DNA of 64,000 bases from Microbacterium sp. Gd 4-13 (GTDB lineage: Bacteria; Actinomycetota; Actinomycetes; Actinomycetales; Microbacteriaceae), in NCBI RefSeq assembly GCF_003095395.1, contig NZ_QEIJ01000002.1:62001-126000 (forward strand), given 5' to 3'. Positions 16,283 to 25,498 of the stretch are shown here, piece after piece (the first letter of the stretch is position 1; each line of letters opens with the position of its first letter). The translations under genes and the position numbers were made by a program. The notes beneath the pieces are model-generated. The model did not search any database, was not told the DNA's origin, and was given only the letters and a program-made list of their open reading frames with translations.

Positions 16283-17422
16283 TCACGCCGTCGCTGCGTC
16301 GAACGCCACGACCGATCCGTCCTGGTGGACGACGAGGAGATCGGCGGTCGCGGCCCCGATGTCGACCAGAGGCTCCGGCTCGCCGAGCAGCGCCGCGGGG
16401 ACGGTCGTCACGGCGGCCACCGCCTGCGCGACGGGGATCCCGGCGCGGACGCACCGGCGCACCGCTTCGTCGAGCGTCAGGGTCGAACCGGCCAGCGTCG
16501 TGGTCCCCGCGAGATAGGGGACGCCGCCGGTCACAGTCACGTCGAGCTCCCCGATGGCGAAGTCGCCGTCGGCGCAGCCCGTTGCCGACATGGCGTCGGT
16601 GACGAGGGCGATCCGGCCGGGCGCGGCCGCGAACAGCAGCCGGAGAGCCGCGTCGTGGAGGTGGTGGCCATCCGCGATCGCCTCGAGCACCACGTGATCG
16701 CGATCGATCGCCGCGCCGATCGGCCCCGGCTCACGGTGCAGGAACGGCCGCATCGCGTTGAAGGCGTGGGTCAGCAGCGAGGCCCCGTGGTCGAACGCCT
16801 CCGCAGCCCGGTCGTAGTCCGCATCGGTGTGGCCCACGGCGACCACGACGCCCGCGGCCGTCAGCCGATCGATGGCATCGATGGCGCCCGGCAGCTCCGG
16901 AGCGATCGTGATCGAGCGGAGCCGACCGTTCGCCGCCTCGAGAAGGGTCTCCACGGCCCGAGGGGTCGGGTCGGTCAGCGCGGCCGGATCGTGCGCCCCA
17001 CGTCGTCCCGGGGCCAGGAACGGCCCCTCCGCGTGGATGCCCGCGGCCGCGGGCAGCGACGGGAGGACGGCGGAGACCTGGGCGAGCCGCGCCGCCAACC
17101 GCGGCACCGGCGCGCTGACGAGGCTCAGCAGCATCCGCCCCGTTCCATGCGCGCCGTGGAAGTCGATCGCCGGGCGCACGGCGTCCTCGGGGCCGTCGTC
17201 GAAGGCGACGCCACTCGCGCCATGGCAGTGCAGGTCGGTGAACCTCGTCGTGACCACCGCGTTCCGCAACAGCACGGAGCGCTGCCCGGGCTCGGGCGCC
17301 CGCGAGCCCGTTCCTCGCGCCGTGACGACGCCGTCCCGCGTCTCGAACCAGCCGCGTTCTCCGGTGGGCGCGGTCGCGTCGAGGTAGACGGTGAGCGGAT
17401 GAGGGTTTTCGTCTTCGGTCAC
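16283..17422 (-). CDS. nagA: N-acetylglucosamine-6-phosphate deacetylase
   Basis: The 379-residue amidohydrolase has the first metal motif as DLHCHG near residue 64, the catalytic Glu in GIHAEGPFLAPGRRGAH, GHTDADYD, LTHAFNAM and the late Asp in LVTDAMSATG. It removes acetate from GlcNAc-6-P in amino-sugar and cell-wall recycling. The GTG start overlaps the stop of a 34-codon frame upstream as GTGA. NagB is not next to it in this window. Confidence 0.93.
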   Translation of the reverse strand: MTEDENPHPLTVYLDATAPTGERGWFETRDGVVTARGTGSRAPEPGQRSVLLRNAVVTTRFTDLHCHGASGVAFDDGPEDAVRPAIDFHGAHGTGRMLLSLVSAPVPRLAARLAQVSAVLPSLPAAAGIHAEGPFLAPGRRGAHDPAALTDPTPRAVETLLEAANGRLRSITIAPELPGAIDAIDRLTAAGVVVAVGHTDADYDRAAEAFDHGASLLTHAFNAMRPFLHREPGPIGAAIDRDHVVLEAIADGHHLHDAALRLLFAAAPGRIALVTDAMSATGCADGDFAIGELDVTVTGGVPYLAGTTTLAGSTLTLDEAVRRCVRAGIPVAQAVAAVTTVPAALLGEPEPLVDIGAATADLLVVHQDGSVVAFDAATA

Positions 17423-17523
17423 GGTCGCGACGCCTTCTCGAGCAGCTCCAGGATGTGCGGGTAATCCTCGCCCGTGGCGCGGGTCACCCCCAACTCGCGG
17501 CGGATCGCATCATTCCCCGTCAC
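17419..17523 (-). CDS. Possible short coupled ORF (34 aa) before nagA
   Basis: A GTG-started frame encodes TGNDAIRRELGVTRATGEDY and ends LELLEKASRP, overlapping the nagA start as GTGA. The composition looks like the C-terminal end of a real protein. It overlaps the 3' end of the next gene upstream by 14 nt. It may be a remnant of a longer gene or a translational coupler. No family is recognised. Confidence 0.3.
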   Translation of the reverse strand: MTGNDAIRRELGVTRATGEDYPHILELLEKASRP

Positions 17524-17836
17524 GCCGTGCCGGCCGCCACTCGGAGATGAACTCGACGACGCTCATACGAGCGAGATCGGTGCGCGCCCGCTGCAGCAGT
17601 CGGTCCGCTTCTTCCGGAGTTCCCGCCACGATGCGGAGAACGTCTCTCCCGGTGCGTCGCTGAAAAACGGCCAGCTCGAGAGCCGACGGCCCGGCTTCCA
17701 GATCGTTCGTCAGCAGACCGGCGGCGATGGTCAGCGCCGAGCGGAGAGCTTTGGTGAGTAGTGACCCACGTCGCGCGACAATGCGTGCGTCTAGATGGGC
17801 GCTGGCCGACTCCGCCTCGTCGTCAGCCGCGGCCAT
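17510..17836 (-). CDS. Hypothetical protein (108 aa)
   Basis: The ATG at 17836 gives MAAADDEAES followed by an amphipathic helical core (LLTKALRSALTIAAGLL, ELAVFQRRTGRDVLRIVAGTPEEADRLLQRARTDL split by turns). A GTG 18 nt further up is also possible, and the frame is open to 18076. GC is lower than around it. No domain is recognised; coding is supported by a sensible amphipathic pattern in the last 90 residues. Confidence 0.45.
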   Translation of the reverse strand: MAAADDEAESASAHLDARIVARRGSLLTKALRSALTIAAGLLTNDLEAGPSALELAVFQRRTGRDVLRIVAGTPEEADRLLQRARTDLARMSVVEFISEWRPARRDGE

Positions 17837-18098
17837 GTCCGAAGTCGAGTCCACGGTCCCAGCTTCGCCGATTTCATCTCGAGCCGGGGAAGGCGCGACC
17901 TCATCCTGCTGGCCTGGGTCAGCCTGACGTACTCGGGCTGACCGCGAAGGTCGAGCTCCGGCGTCCACCGGCCGGAATCCGCTCTGGACTACCAATCCAA
18001 TCGGGGGGATACTCCGAATCGAGGTTGGGCCCGCCGGTCCGCGGCCCCTTCGCAGCCGGCGGGCCCACACACCCACGCAAGGGGGCGCGGCGTCGACC

Positions 18099-19469
18099 TC
18101 AGTCGAGCAGCAGCGCGGGCTCTTCGAGGATCGACGCGACGTCGGCGACGAAGCGGCTCATGCCGTCGCCGTCGACCACGCGGTGGTCGAACGAACCGGC
18201 GACGGTGGTGACCCAGCGGGGGCGTACCTCACCGTCGACGACCCACGGCTTCTGGCGGATCGTACCGAGCGCGATGATGCCGGCCTCCCCGCCGTTGAGG
18301 ATCGGGGTGCCGGCATCCATGCCGAAGACGCCGATGTTCGTGATGGTGATCGTGCCGCCCTTCTGGTCGGCGGGCGTCGACTTGCCCTCACGCGCGGTGG
18401 TCGTGAGGTTCTGCAGGGCACGGGCGAGCTCGCGCATGCTCATGTCCTGCGCATCCTTGATGTTCGGCACCAGGAGTCCGCGCGGGGTGGCGGCGGCGAT
18501 ACCCAGGTTCACGTAGTGGTGCAGACGGATCTGCGCGCCGTCATCGCCGTCGACCCAGGCGGCGTTCACCATCGGGGTGCGACGTGCGGCCCAGATGACC
18601 GCGCGCGCCATGATCAGCAGGGGTGAGACCTTGACGTCGGCGAAGTCGGGCGACGACTTGAGCCGCTTGACGAGCTCCATCGTGCGCGAGGCGTCGACGT
18701 CGGTCCAGACCGTGACGTGGGGCGCCGAGTAGGCGGTGCGCACCATGCCCGAGGCCACGGCCTTGCGCACCCCGCGCACCGGGATCGATTCCTCGCGGCC
18801 GTCGCTGCTCTCGGTGGGCTGGGCGCTCTCGAGAGGAGGTGCGGATGCTGCGGGGCGCGCAGCATCCGATTCCTCGGCGGCGACGGGGATCGTCTCCTCG
18901 CGCACCTCTCCCCAGGCGGGGGTCTCGATGTTGCGGAAGACGCTCGCCTGCGATGCGTGCTTCACGACGTCGTCGCGGGTCACCTCGCCCGAGGCACCGC
19001 TGGGCGTGACCGAGGTGAGATCGACGCCGAGGTCGCGGGCGAGCTTGCGGATCGGGGGCTTGGCGACCACCCCGGCCGACGTGCCGGCCGGGCGCGCCTC
19101 GGGCTTGACGGGGCGACGGCGCGACGCGACGTGACCCGCGCTGCCGTAGCCGACGAGCACCGCGCCTCCCGGCGCCTCGGGCTCGGGCACCACGGCCGGC
19201 GCGGCAGGGGCGGCGGGGCCCGCGGCCGACTCGTCGGCGATCGTGATGATGGCGCTGCCGACCTCGACGGTGTCGCCCTCGCCGGCGAGCAGCTCGCCGA
19301 CCGTGCCCGAGAAGGGCGACGGCAGTTCGACGAGCGACTTGGCCGTCTCGATCTCGACGAGCACGTCGTCGACCTCGACCGTGTCGCCGGGGGCGACGCG
19401 CCAGGAGACGATCTCGGCCTCGGTCAGACCCTCGCCGACATCGGGGAGGAGGAACTTCTGCGTGCTCAT
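18099..19469 (-). CDS. bkdC: Dihydrolipoamide acyltransferase E2 of a 2-oxoacid dehydrogenase
   Basis: The 456-residue protein has one lipoyl domain (1-78; lipoyl Lys44 in [10 protein letters not shown]), an Ala/Pro linker, a peripheral subunit-binding domain (about 135-172, [15 protein letters not shown]) and the catalytic domain with HRVVDGDG near residue 429. It transfers the acyl group from E1 to CoA. One lipoyl domain and the gene order E1alpha-E1beta-E2 point to the branched-chain (Bkd) type rather than the homodimeric actinobacterial pyruvate complex. E3 is not in the window. Confidence 0.9.
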   Translation of the reverse strand: MSTQKFLLPDVGEGLTEAEIVSWRVAPGDTVEVDDVLVEIETAKSLVELPSPFSGTVGELLAGEGDTVEVGSAIITIADESAAGPAAPAAPAVVPEPEAPGGAVLVGYGSAGHVASRRRPVKPEARPAGTSAGVVAKPPIRKLARDLGVDLTSVTPSGASGEVTRDDVVKHASQASVFRNIETPAWGEVREETIPVAAEESDAARPAASAPPLESAQPTESSDGREESIPVRGVRKAVASGMVRTAYSAPHVTVWTDVDASRTMELVKRLKSSPDFADVKVSPLLIMARAVIWAARRTPMVNAAWVDGDDGAQIRLHHYVNLGIAAATPRGLLVPNIKDAQDMSMRELARALQNLTTTAREGKSTPADQKGGTITITNIGVFGMDAGTPILNGGEAGIIALGTIRQKPWVVDGEVRPRWVTTVAGSFDHRVVDGDGMSRFVADVASILEEPALLLD

Positions 19470-19488
19470 GATCGGTCCTTCGGGGTGC

Positions 19489-20469
19489 TCAGTACGCCAT
19501 CGTGCGGTCGACGGCCTCGAGGATGCGGTCGGCGTCGGGGAGGTACTTGCCCTCCAGGTTCGCCGCGGGGAAGGGGGTGTCGAAGCCCGACACGCGCAGC
19601 ACCGGCGCCTCGAGCGAGTAGAACGCCCGCTCGGCGACCGTGGCGGCGATCTCGCTGCCGACGCTGACGAAGCCCGGGGCCTCCTGCGCGTAGACCATGC
19701 GGCCGGTGCGGCCGACCGACTCGAGGATGGGGTCGTAGTCGACCGGCGACAACGAACGCAGGTCGACGACCTCGCAGCTCGTGCCCTCGCTCTCGGCGAG
19801 CGCCGCGGCCTGGATGAGGGTCGACACCATCGCGCCGTGTCCGACGAGGGTCACGTCGGTGCCGCGCCGAACGATACGGCTGGCGTGCAGCGGCACCGCG
19901 GAGGCGTCGAGGTCGACCTCGCCCTTCGGCCAGTAACGGCTCTTCGGCTCGAAGAAGATGACCGGGTCGGGCGAGGCGATCGCCTCCTGGATCATCCAGT
20001 ACGCGTCGTTCGGGGTCGACGGGCTCACCACGCGCAGGCCCGGTGTGTGGGCGAAGTAGGCCTCGGGACTCTCCTGGTGGTGCTCGATCGCGCCGATGTG
20101 CCCGCCGTACGGGATGCGGATGACGACCGGCATCTGCAGGGCGCCCTCGTGCCGGTAGGTGAGCTTCGCCAGCTGGCTGGTGATCTGGTCGAACCCCGGG
20201 TAGACGAAGCCGTCGAACTGGATCTCGCAGACCGGCCGGAACCCGCCCATCGCGAGGCCGATCGCCGTGCCGATGATGCCCGACTCCGCCAGCGGCGTGT
20301 CGATGACCCGGCGCGGACCGAAGTCGGCCTGGAGCCCCTCGGTGACGCGGAAGACGCCGCCCAGCGGGCCGATGTCCTCGCCCATGAGCAGCACGCGGTC
20401 GCTCTGCTCCATCGCGCGTCGCAGGCCCGCGTTGAGCGCCTTGCCCAGCGACATCTCGGTCGTGCTCAC
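19489..20469 (-). CDS. bkdB: 2-oxoacid dehydrogenase E1 subunit beta
   Basis: The 326-residue transketolase-like subunit shows [17 protein letters not shown] near residue 30, [16 protein letters not shown] and [26 protein letters not shown] loops that complete the thiamine-diphosphate site with E1alpha. GTG at 20469 overlaps the E1alpha stop as GTGA. It is followed by E2 after 19 nt. Confidence 0.92.
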   Translation of the reverse strand: MSTTEMSLGKALNAGLRRAMEQSDRVLLMGEDIGPLGGVFRVTEGLQADFGPRRVIDTPLAESGIIGTAIGLAMGGFRPVCEIQFDGFVYPGFDQITSQLAKLTYRHEGALQMPVVIRIPYGGHIGAIEHHQESPEAYFAHTPGLRVVSPSTPNDAYWMIQEAIASPDPVIFFEPKSRYWPKGEVDLDASAVPLHASRIVRRGTDVTLVGHGAMVSTLIQAAALAESEGTSCEVVDLRSLSPVDYDPILESVGRTGRMVYAQEAPGFVSVGSEIAATVAERAFYSLEAPVLRVSGFDTPFPAANLEGKYLPDADRILEAVDRTMAY

Positions 20470-21638
20470 GATGCGCCCCCTTCGAAAGACGCCTCGTAGG
20501 CGTGGAACCAGCGGCGCTCCTCTTCGACGAGCGGATGCTGCTCGGAGTACACGTTCGTGAAGATCTGGTCGGCCTCGAGCCCGCCGAGCGCGTTGGTGCG
20601 CACACGGGTGTCGTCGGCGAGCGCCTGGGCCTCGGACTCCGCGTCGGCGAAGAAGGCCTCCCCGGCGCCGCGACCTTCGAGGTAGGCCCGCATGCGTTCG
20701 ATCGGGTCGCGCCGGCCCCAGGCCTGCTCCTCGGCGGTCGTGCGGTACTTCGTGGGGTCGTCGCTCGTGGTGTGCGCGCCCATGCGGTAGGTCATCGCCT
20801 CGATCGCGCGCGGTCCGCCGCCGGCTCGTGCGTCGTCGAGCGAGGCGCGGGTGACCGCGTAGCTGGCGAGCACGTCGTTGCCGTCGACCTGCACGCTCGG
20901 GATCCCGTAACCCGCGCTCCGACGGAACAGCGGCGAGCGCGACTGCGTGGCGACGGGCACCGAGATCGCCCACTGGTTGTTCTGCAGGAAGAAGACCTCC
21001 GGTGCCTGGAAGCTCGCCGCGTAGACCATCGACTCGTGCACGTCGCCCTGGCTGGAGGCGCCGTCGCCGTAATAGACGATGACGGCTTCGTCGCGGTCGG
21101 GGTCGCCGCTGCCGCTCTTGCCGTCGAAGGCGAGGCCCATCGCGAGACCCGTCGCGTGCAGGGTCTGCGCACCGAGGACGAGCGTGTAGATGTGCGTGTT
21201 GCCGTTCTTCGGGTCGTAGGGGTTCCACCCGCCGTGCGTGAGTCCGCGCATGAGGCGGATGATGTCGACCGGGTCGACCCCGCGGATGCGCGCGACCACG
21301 TGCTCGCGATACGAGGGGAAGACGTGATCCTGGGTGCGAGCGGCGCGGGCCGAGCCGACCTGCGCGGCCTCCTGGCCCCAGCTCGGCGGCCACAGGGCGA
21401 GCTGCCCCTGTCGCTGCAGCAGGGTCGCCTGCCGGTCGAACGCGCGGATCGACACCATGTCGCGGTAGAACTGCTCGAGCTCGGCATCGGGCAGCGCATC
21501 GACGAGCGGCAGGTACTGCTCGGCGGCGGGCGTCGGCGCGACCGACCCGTCCGCGGCGAGAATGCGGACGAGCTCTGTGTCGTCGACGGGCAAGGACGCG
21601 TCGAGCGCGTCGGGCACGGTCGGATCGGGCACTGTCAC
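20466..21638 (-). CDS. bkdA: 2-oxoacid dehydrogenase E1 subunit alpha
   Basis: The subunit has 390 residues from GTG at 21638. The thiamine-diphosphate motif [15 protein letters not shown] lies near residues 187-201, with the partner Asn in NNQWAISVP. The start at 21638 is preferred over a GTG three codons earlier because it overlaps the hisC-like stop as GTGA and lies 7 nt after a TAGCGT box. With E1beta and E2 it decarboxylates branched-chain 2-oxoacids to acyl-CoA, feeding branched fatty acid synthesis or catabolism. Confidence 0.92.
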   Translation of the reverse strand: MTVPDPTVPDALDASLPVDDTELVRILAADGSVAPTPAAEQYLPLVDALPDAELEQFYRDMVSIRAFDRQATLLQRQGQLALWPPSWGQEAAQVGSARAARTQDHVFPSYREHVVARIRGVDPVDIIRLMRGLTHGGWNPYDPKNGNTHIYTLVLGAQTLHATGLAMGLAFDGKSGSGDPDRDEAVIVYYGDGASSQGDVHESMVYAASFQAPEVFFLQNNQWAISVPVATQSRSPLFRRSAGYGIPSVQVDGNDVLASYAVTRASLDDARAGGGPRAIEAMTYRMGAHTTSDDPTKYRTTAEEQAWGRRDPIERMRAYLEGRGAGEAFFADAESEAQALADDTRVRTNALGGLEADQIFTNVYSEQHPLVEEERRWFHAYEASFEGGAS

Positions 21639-22750
21639 GCTCTCCACGCTAGCCCTCGGCCGGAATGGCCCTCTGGGAGGGTCTGAACAACGGATGCTGC
21701 GATCCGTAGGACCTTCTCGACAGACTCCTCCTCGCCGACGGAGATACGGATGCCGTCGCCGACGAACGGGCGCACGATGAGGCCTTCCTCCTCGAACGCT
21801 TCCGCGAAGGCCGCCGTGTGCTCACCGGCGGGGAGCCAGACGAAGTTGCCCTGCGCGTCGGGCACGTTCCAGCCGCCGTCGCGCAGACCCGCGACGAGGC
21901 GGTCGCGGCGCGCGGAGATCACCCGCACCCGCTCGAGGAGCTCCGACTCCGCCCGAAGGCTCGCCAGGGCCGCAGATTCCGCCTGGCCCGTGACCGCGAG
22001 CGGGATGGCCGTCGAGCGCGCGGCGTCGAGCACGCGGCGGTGACCGATCGCATAGCCGATGCGGAGACCCGCGAGCCCGAAGGCCTTCGAGAAGGTGCGG
22101 AGCGCGACGACGTTGGGCCGGTCGAGCAGGCCGAGCACCCGCATCCCGTCGACCGCGTCGGTGGCGGTGACGAACTCGGCGTAGGCCTCGTCGAGGATCA
22201 CGAGCACGTCGCTCGGAACAGCGTCGAGGAAGGCGGCGAACTCGTCATGCGTGACGGCGGTCCCGGTGGGGTTGTTGGGGCTGCAGACGATGACGACGCG
22301 GGTGCGCTCGCTCACGCTCGCCGCCATCGCCGGAAGATCGTGCCGGAAGTCGGCCGTGAGCGGCACCTCCACGGCGGTGGCACCCGCCACCCGCACCAGG
22401 GTGGGGTAGGCCTCGAACGACCGCCACGCGTAGACGACCTCGTCGCCCGGCCCTGCAGCGGCGAGGATCAGCTGCGCGAGCACCGATACGCTCCCGGCAC
22501 CGATGTGCACCTCGTCGGCGTCGACCCCGAAACGCGCGGCGAGCCTCTCGCGCAGACGTCGGGCCGACGCATCCGGATACCGATTGACGTCGGCCGCGTC
22601 GCTCATCGCCTCGATCACGCCGGGGAGCGGATCGAAGGGGTTCTCGTTGCTCGAGAGCTTGAATCCGTCGTCGCCCGCGGGCTTGCCCTGGCGATACGGC
22701 GGAAGAGCGGCGATCTCGGGGCGGATGCGGACGGGGATGTCGTCTGTCAC
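21635..22750 (-). CDS. Histidinol-phosphate / aromatic aminotransferase-like PLP enzyme
   Basis: The 371-residue class I/II aminotransferase has LSSNENPF near residue 32, SPNNPTGT, and the PLP-lysine block [16 protein letters not shown] near residue 220. By sequence it belongs to the HisC/Pat group. It is not in a his operon: it is translationally coupled to bkdA, so it may supply the complex with 2-oxoacids by transaminating amino acids. The GTG start lies 6 nt after a TAGACT box. Confidence 0.85.
   Translation of the reverse strand: MTDDIPVRIRPEIAALPPYRQGKPAGDDGFKLSSNENPFDPLPGVIEAMSDAADVNRYPDASARRLRERLAARFGVDADEVHIGAGSVSVLAQLILAAAGPGDEVVYAWRSFEAYPTLVRVAGATAVEVPLTADFRHDLPAMAASVSERTRVVIVCSPNNPTGTAVTHDEFAAFLDAVPSDVLVILDEAYAEFVTATDAVDGMRVLGLLDRPNVVALRTFSKAFGLAGLRIGYAIGHRRVLDAARSTAIPLAVTGQAESAALASLRAESELLERVRVISARRDRLVAGLRDGGWNVPDAQGNFVWLPAGEHTAAFAEAFEEEGLIVRPFVGDGIRISVGEEESVEKVLRIAASVVQTLPEGHSGRGLAWRA
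21646..21651 (-). promoter_or_regulatory. Possible internal -10 for bkdABC
   Basis: TAGCGT ends 7 nt before the bkdA GTG, inside the last codons of the upstream aminotransferase. It could give a leaderless bkd transcript independent of that gene. Confidence 0.35.
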
Positions 22751-22756
22751 GCACCG

Positions 22757-22762
22757 AGTCTA
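22757..22762 (-). promoter_or_regulatory. -10 box for the aminotransferase-bkd operon
   Basis: TAGACT ends 6 nt before the GTG start, the leaderless geometry seen at several genes in this window. No clear -35 is visible. Confidence 0.45.
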
Positions 22763-22789
22763 GGTCGGCACCCTCCACGAGGGCGGTAG

Positions 22790-22802
22790 TACCATTCTGG
22801 TA
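22790..22802. promoter_or_regulatory. Operator/promoter of the Doc-type toxin-antitoxin pair
   Basis: TACCA-TTC-TGGTA is a perfect palindrome whose last base is the A of the antitoxin ATG. Its left part (TACCAT, 22790-22795) also fits a -10 box 6 nt before the ATG. Antitoxin binding would therefore shut off a leaderless transcript. Confidence 0.55.
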
Positions 22803-23008
22803 TGGCCATGACCGTTCGTCTCCCTCCCGAGCTCGACGCCGCCCTGGAGAAGCTCGCCGCGGCGCGCCACACCTCCAAGCACGCGCTGCTCATCGACGCG
22901 ACCAGCAGGTTCGTTGCAGAATCCAGCAAGACCGAGCGCGTTCTCGCGGCCGTCGACGACATCGGAATCGACTACGCCGAGGCCATCCGTCGCCTCGAAG
23001 ACGCGTGA
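22802..23008 (+). CDS. Ribbon-helix-helix antitoxin
   Basis: The 68-residue protein begins MAMTVRLPPELDAALEKLAA, the beta strand and first helix of a ribbon-helix-helix DNA-binding fold. Its C-terminal half (AAVDDIGIDYAEAIRRLEDA) is likely to be the toxin-neutralising segment. A second ATG two codons in is equally possible. The stop overlaps the toxin start by 4 nt (GTGA). It should repress its own promoter through the palindrome at the start codon. Confidence 0.85.
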   Translation: MAMTVRLPPELDAALEKLAAARHTSKHALLIDATSRFVAESSKTERVLAAVDDIGIDYAEAIRRLEDA

Positions 23009-23373
23009 CCGAGTATCTCGAGCCGGAGCAGGCCATCGCCGTCGTCGAGCACCTCGGCCTCCATGCTCGCGATAGAGGTCTGCTGTTCTCGGCGATCGCG
23101 CGACCCGGCGCGAGCATGTTCGGCGTGGATGCGTATCCCACACTCGAGGCGAAGGCCGCCGCTCTGTTCAGCTCGCTCGCGCAGAATCATCCTCTGTTCG
23201 ACGGCAACAAAAGGCTCTCGCTATTCCTCACCTTCGCCTTCCTGAGGATCAACGGGCGCCGAGTCACGTTCACCAACGATGAAGCTTTCGACCTCGTGCT
23301 CGATGTCGCCCAGGCCCGGATCGATGTCGACGACCTCGCGGAACGGATACGACTCCACACGACCGATCTCTGA
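23005..23373 (+). CDS. Doc-type toxin (Fic/DOC fold)
   Basis: The 122-residue protein has the Fic-family active-site motif HPLFDGNKR at residues 62-70 and the Doc layout of about 125 residues. Doc toxins phosphorylate elongation factor Tu and stop translation. It is coupled to the antitoxin gene by a 4-nt overlap, the standard type II arrangement. All motif residues expected for activity are present (His, Asp, Asn, Lys, Arg). Confidence 0.9.
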   Translation: MTEYLEPEQAIAVVEHLGLHARDRGLLFSAIARPGASMFGVDAYPTLEAKAAALFSSLAQNHPLFDGNKRLSLFLTFAFLRINGRRVTFTNDEAFDLVLDVAQARIDVDDLAERIRLHTTDL

Positions 23374-23412
23374 TCCTTCGTGCCGGAGCGTTCGCATGCC
23401 ACACTCGATCCC

Positions 23413-23814
23413 ATGGGATTCTTCGTCCGCGTCGTCGTCAACGCGTTCGCCATCTGGATCGTGACGCTGCTGCCCGCCCTCGGCGTGGTGCTGGTGCCGT
23501 TCGCTCCGGGCGAGTGGTTGCAGGTGGCCCTCACGCTGCTCGTCGTCGGCGCGATCTTCGCGATCGTGAACTCGGTGATCGGCACCATCGTCAAGGTGCT
23601 GGCGATCCCTCTCTACATCCTGACGCTGGGCCTCATCTCGTTCGTCATCAACGGCTTCCTCCTCTGGCTCACCGCGTGGATCACGGGCTTCTGGAACTGG
23701 GGCCTGCGGGTCGACGGCTTCTGGCTGACCGTGCTCGCCGCCCTCGTCATCGGCATCATCAACTGGATCGCCGGGCTCATCCTGCGCCCGCGCCCGCGGG
23801 AGCGCCGAGACTGA
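23413..23814 (+). CDS. Phage holin family 4-type small membrane protein
   Basis: The 133-residue protein has four membrane segments with the pattern VNSVIGTIVKVLAIPLYILTLG and FVINGFLLWLTAWITG, typical of the widespread PF04020-type 'phage holin family' proteins. These are chromosomal and not proof of a prophage. The ATG at 23413 lies 7 nt after CACACT. Its 3' end overlaps the convergent hydrolase gene by 38 nt. Confidence 0.85.
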   Translation: MGFFVRVVVNAFAIWIVTLLPALGVVLVPFAPGEWLQVALTLLVVGAIFAIVNSVIGTIVKVLAIPLYILTLGLISFVINGFLLWLTAWITGFWNWGLRVDGFWLTVLAALVIGIINWIAGLILRPRPRERRD

Positions 23815-25093
23815 CCCGCTCGGCGACGTACTCGGTCGCGTCGACGGCCTCGGCCCGGCCCAGAGCGGTGAAGACGTCGCGCACGGCGGCGGCCCGAGGG
23901 TCGGTGGATGCGTCGATGAGAGCCGCGGTCTGCGTGTAAGACGCCAGAGCGTGGGCGGGCATCCGCAGGTCGTGAAACCCCGCGGCCGGATCGGCGAGGC
24001 GCTCGACGACGAAGCTCCCCGGTGCGCCCACCCCGGTCACGTGCCCGCCCGACTGCAGGGCCGAGACCGGGTCGTCGGTATGGCGCACGGAGACGCCCAG
24101 GGTGTCGGCGCCGACATCGGCCTGCACCGGCGAGCCGAACGACACCAGCGTGCGGGTGTCGTATGCGCCCTCGAGCGCGAGGCGCTCGATCACCATCGCT
24201 CCCTGGGAGTGCCCGAACGCGTGCACCACGTCGCCGTCGCGAGCCCCGGCATCGTGGAGAGCCGCGCCGACCGCCTCGTAAGACGCACTGCGCCGGCCCG
24301 TGTACAGCTCGAGATTCGAGCGGTTGTCGAAGGGCTCGCTCGCACCGCCCGAGCGGGTGCCCGCGACGAAGACACCGAACTGCCGGGTGCCGTCGGCCAT
24401 CGCGTAGCGCTCCACCCTCACCTGCGCCGCGCCCGCCGAGGGGATGCGGGAGGCGGCGTCGGCGAGAGAGGAGGGCGGCGTCGCCGCAGCCTGCGCGACC
24501 GGGCTGACCCGTACGGGCACCGCTCCTTCCGAGACCAGCCGAGCGGCGGCAGGGACGGCGCCCAGACGCAGGGCGTCGACGACGCCGTACAGGGAGGGGA
24601 ACATCAACCACGGGTTCATCGGCCCCAGACCCTGCCCGCCGACGAACGCCTGGCCGTAGAGATCGAGATGCGCCGGCGGCCGATGCTCGAGGGCGAAGTC
24701 GGCGGCCGCCACCGCCGAGGGCTCCTGCGCCCACAGCCTCGCGAGGCGGGCGTCGATGATCCCCACCCGCGCCGTGTCGCCGGCCGCGGCAGCGGCCACG
24801 CGTTCGACGCGCAGCTCCACCGCCTCGTACAGCGCCGCCGCCGAGGTCACCTTCTCGGCGATCTCCGCGCCCTCCTGCCCCACCCGCTCGAGCACGGCCC
24901 GGAGCACGGTCGCGTCGAGCACCGCGGCGAAGGTCGACGGCTGTCCCTGCGCGATGAGGTGGACCGCCGCATCCATCTGCGCGACCGTCTCGCCGACCTC
25001 GGCGGCGAGGATGCGCAGCCCCGTCGCCACCCGGCGCACCTCGTCGGAGTCGACCTCGACGAGCGACCCGCTGCGGATGGTGATCTCGGTCAC
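23777..25093 (-). CDS. Alpha/beta-hydrolase effector-like protein
   Basis: The 438-residue protein has an N-terminal helical region (about 1-130, ILAAEVGETVAQMDAAVHL) like the second part of a WXG-type secreted protein. A hydrolase domain follows, with the nucleophile elbow GHSQG (Ser near 293) and a late His. It is coupled by GTGA overlap to a 97-residue helical protein. This pairing resembles actinobacterial ESX-like or polymorphic substrates. The substrate is unknown, and no type VII secretion genes are visible in the window. Confidence 0.65.
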   Translation of the reverse strand: MTEITIRSGSLVEVDSDEVRRVATGLRILAAEVGETVAQMDAAVHLIAQGQPSTFAAVLDATVLRAVLERVGQEGAEIAEKVTSAAALYEAVELRVERVAAAAAGDTARVGIIDARLARLWAQEPSAVAAADFALEHRPPAHLDLYGQAFVGGQGLGPMNPWLMFPSLYGVVDALRLGAVPAAARLVSEGAVPVRVSPVAQAAATPPSSLADAASRIPSAGAAQVRVERYAMADGTRQFGVFVAGTRSGGASEPFDNRSNLELYTGRRSASYEAVGAALHDAGARDGDVVHAFGHSQGAMVIERLALEGAYDTRTLVSFGSPVQADVGADTLGVSVRHTDDPVSALQSGGHVTGVGAPGSFVVERLADPAAGFHDLRMPAHALASYTQTAALIDASTDPRAAAVRDVFTALGRAEAVDATEYVAERVSLGAPAGAGAG

Positions 25094-25383
25094 GGCATCG
25101 CCGTCGCGGCGCGAGCGAGCAGATCTGCGCGGGCACGCGCGACGGTGTCGGCGAGGTCGTCGACGCGCCCCTGGGCAGTGGCCAACGACTCCCGCCACCG
25201 ATCGAGGCGTTCGTGGCACGCCTGTGCCGACGGAGCGCGCCAATCCGCCTCCGCGACGACCGGGGCGACCCGCACGGCGAGATCGCCGAGCCGCCCGTGC
25301 AGATCGCGGAGGATGCGGGACGCCTCGTCCATCGCCTCCAGAGATCTCGCCGTGCCAGGGGAGAGCGTCACATCGATGAGCAT
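25090..25383 (-). CDS. WXG100-like small helical protein
   Basis: The 97-residue protein has two long amphipathic helices separated by the turn EADWRAPSAQACHERL, where DWRAPSA sits in the place of the W-x-G motif. Size and layout match WXG100-type proteins, but the Gly is replaced. It is coupled to the hydrolase gene and lies divergent to the phosphatase. A chaperone or secretion-partner role for the hydrolase is inferred from this pairing. Confidence 0.6.
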   Translation of the reverse strand: MLIDVTLSPGTARSLEAMDEASRILRDLHGRLGDLAVRVAPVVAEADWRAPSAQACHERLDRWRESLATAQGRVDDLADTVARARADLLARAATAMP

Positions 25384-25486
25384 CCGTCCAGGGTGGCGGG
25401 GCCCGCGGCCTCGCCCCCGCCGGCGACCACCGCCCTGGGGAAGCCCGACGCGATAGGGCTGCCTGTGCAGGAGGCGAAGCGGGCAC

Positions 25487-25492
25487 CAGAAT
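25487..25492 (+). promoter_or_regulatory. -10 box for the LMW phosphatase gene
   Basis: CAGAAT is followed by GGAGGG and then GTG, giving a 6-nt distance to the start. The GGAGGG could alternatively be a ribosome site, but it would be too close to the start. Confidence 0.35.
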
Positions 25493-25498
25493 GGAGGG

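Noticed and set aside
23413..23814. Prophage indicated by a holin-family protein
   Set aside because: This family is common on chromosomes and no other phage gene is nearby.
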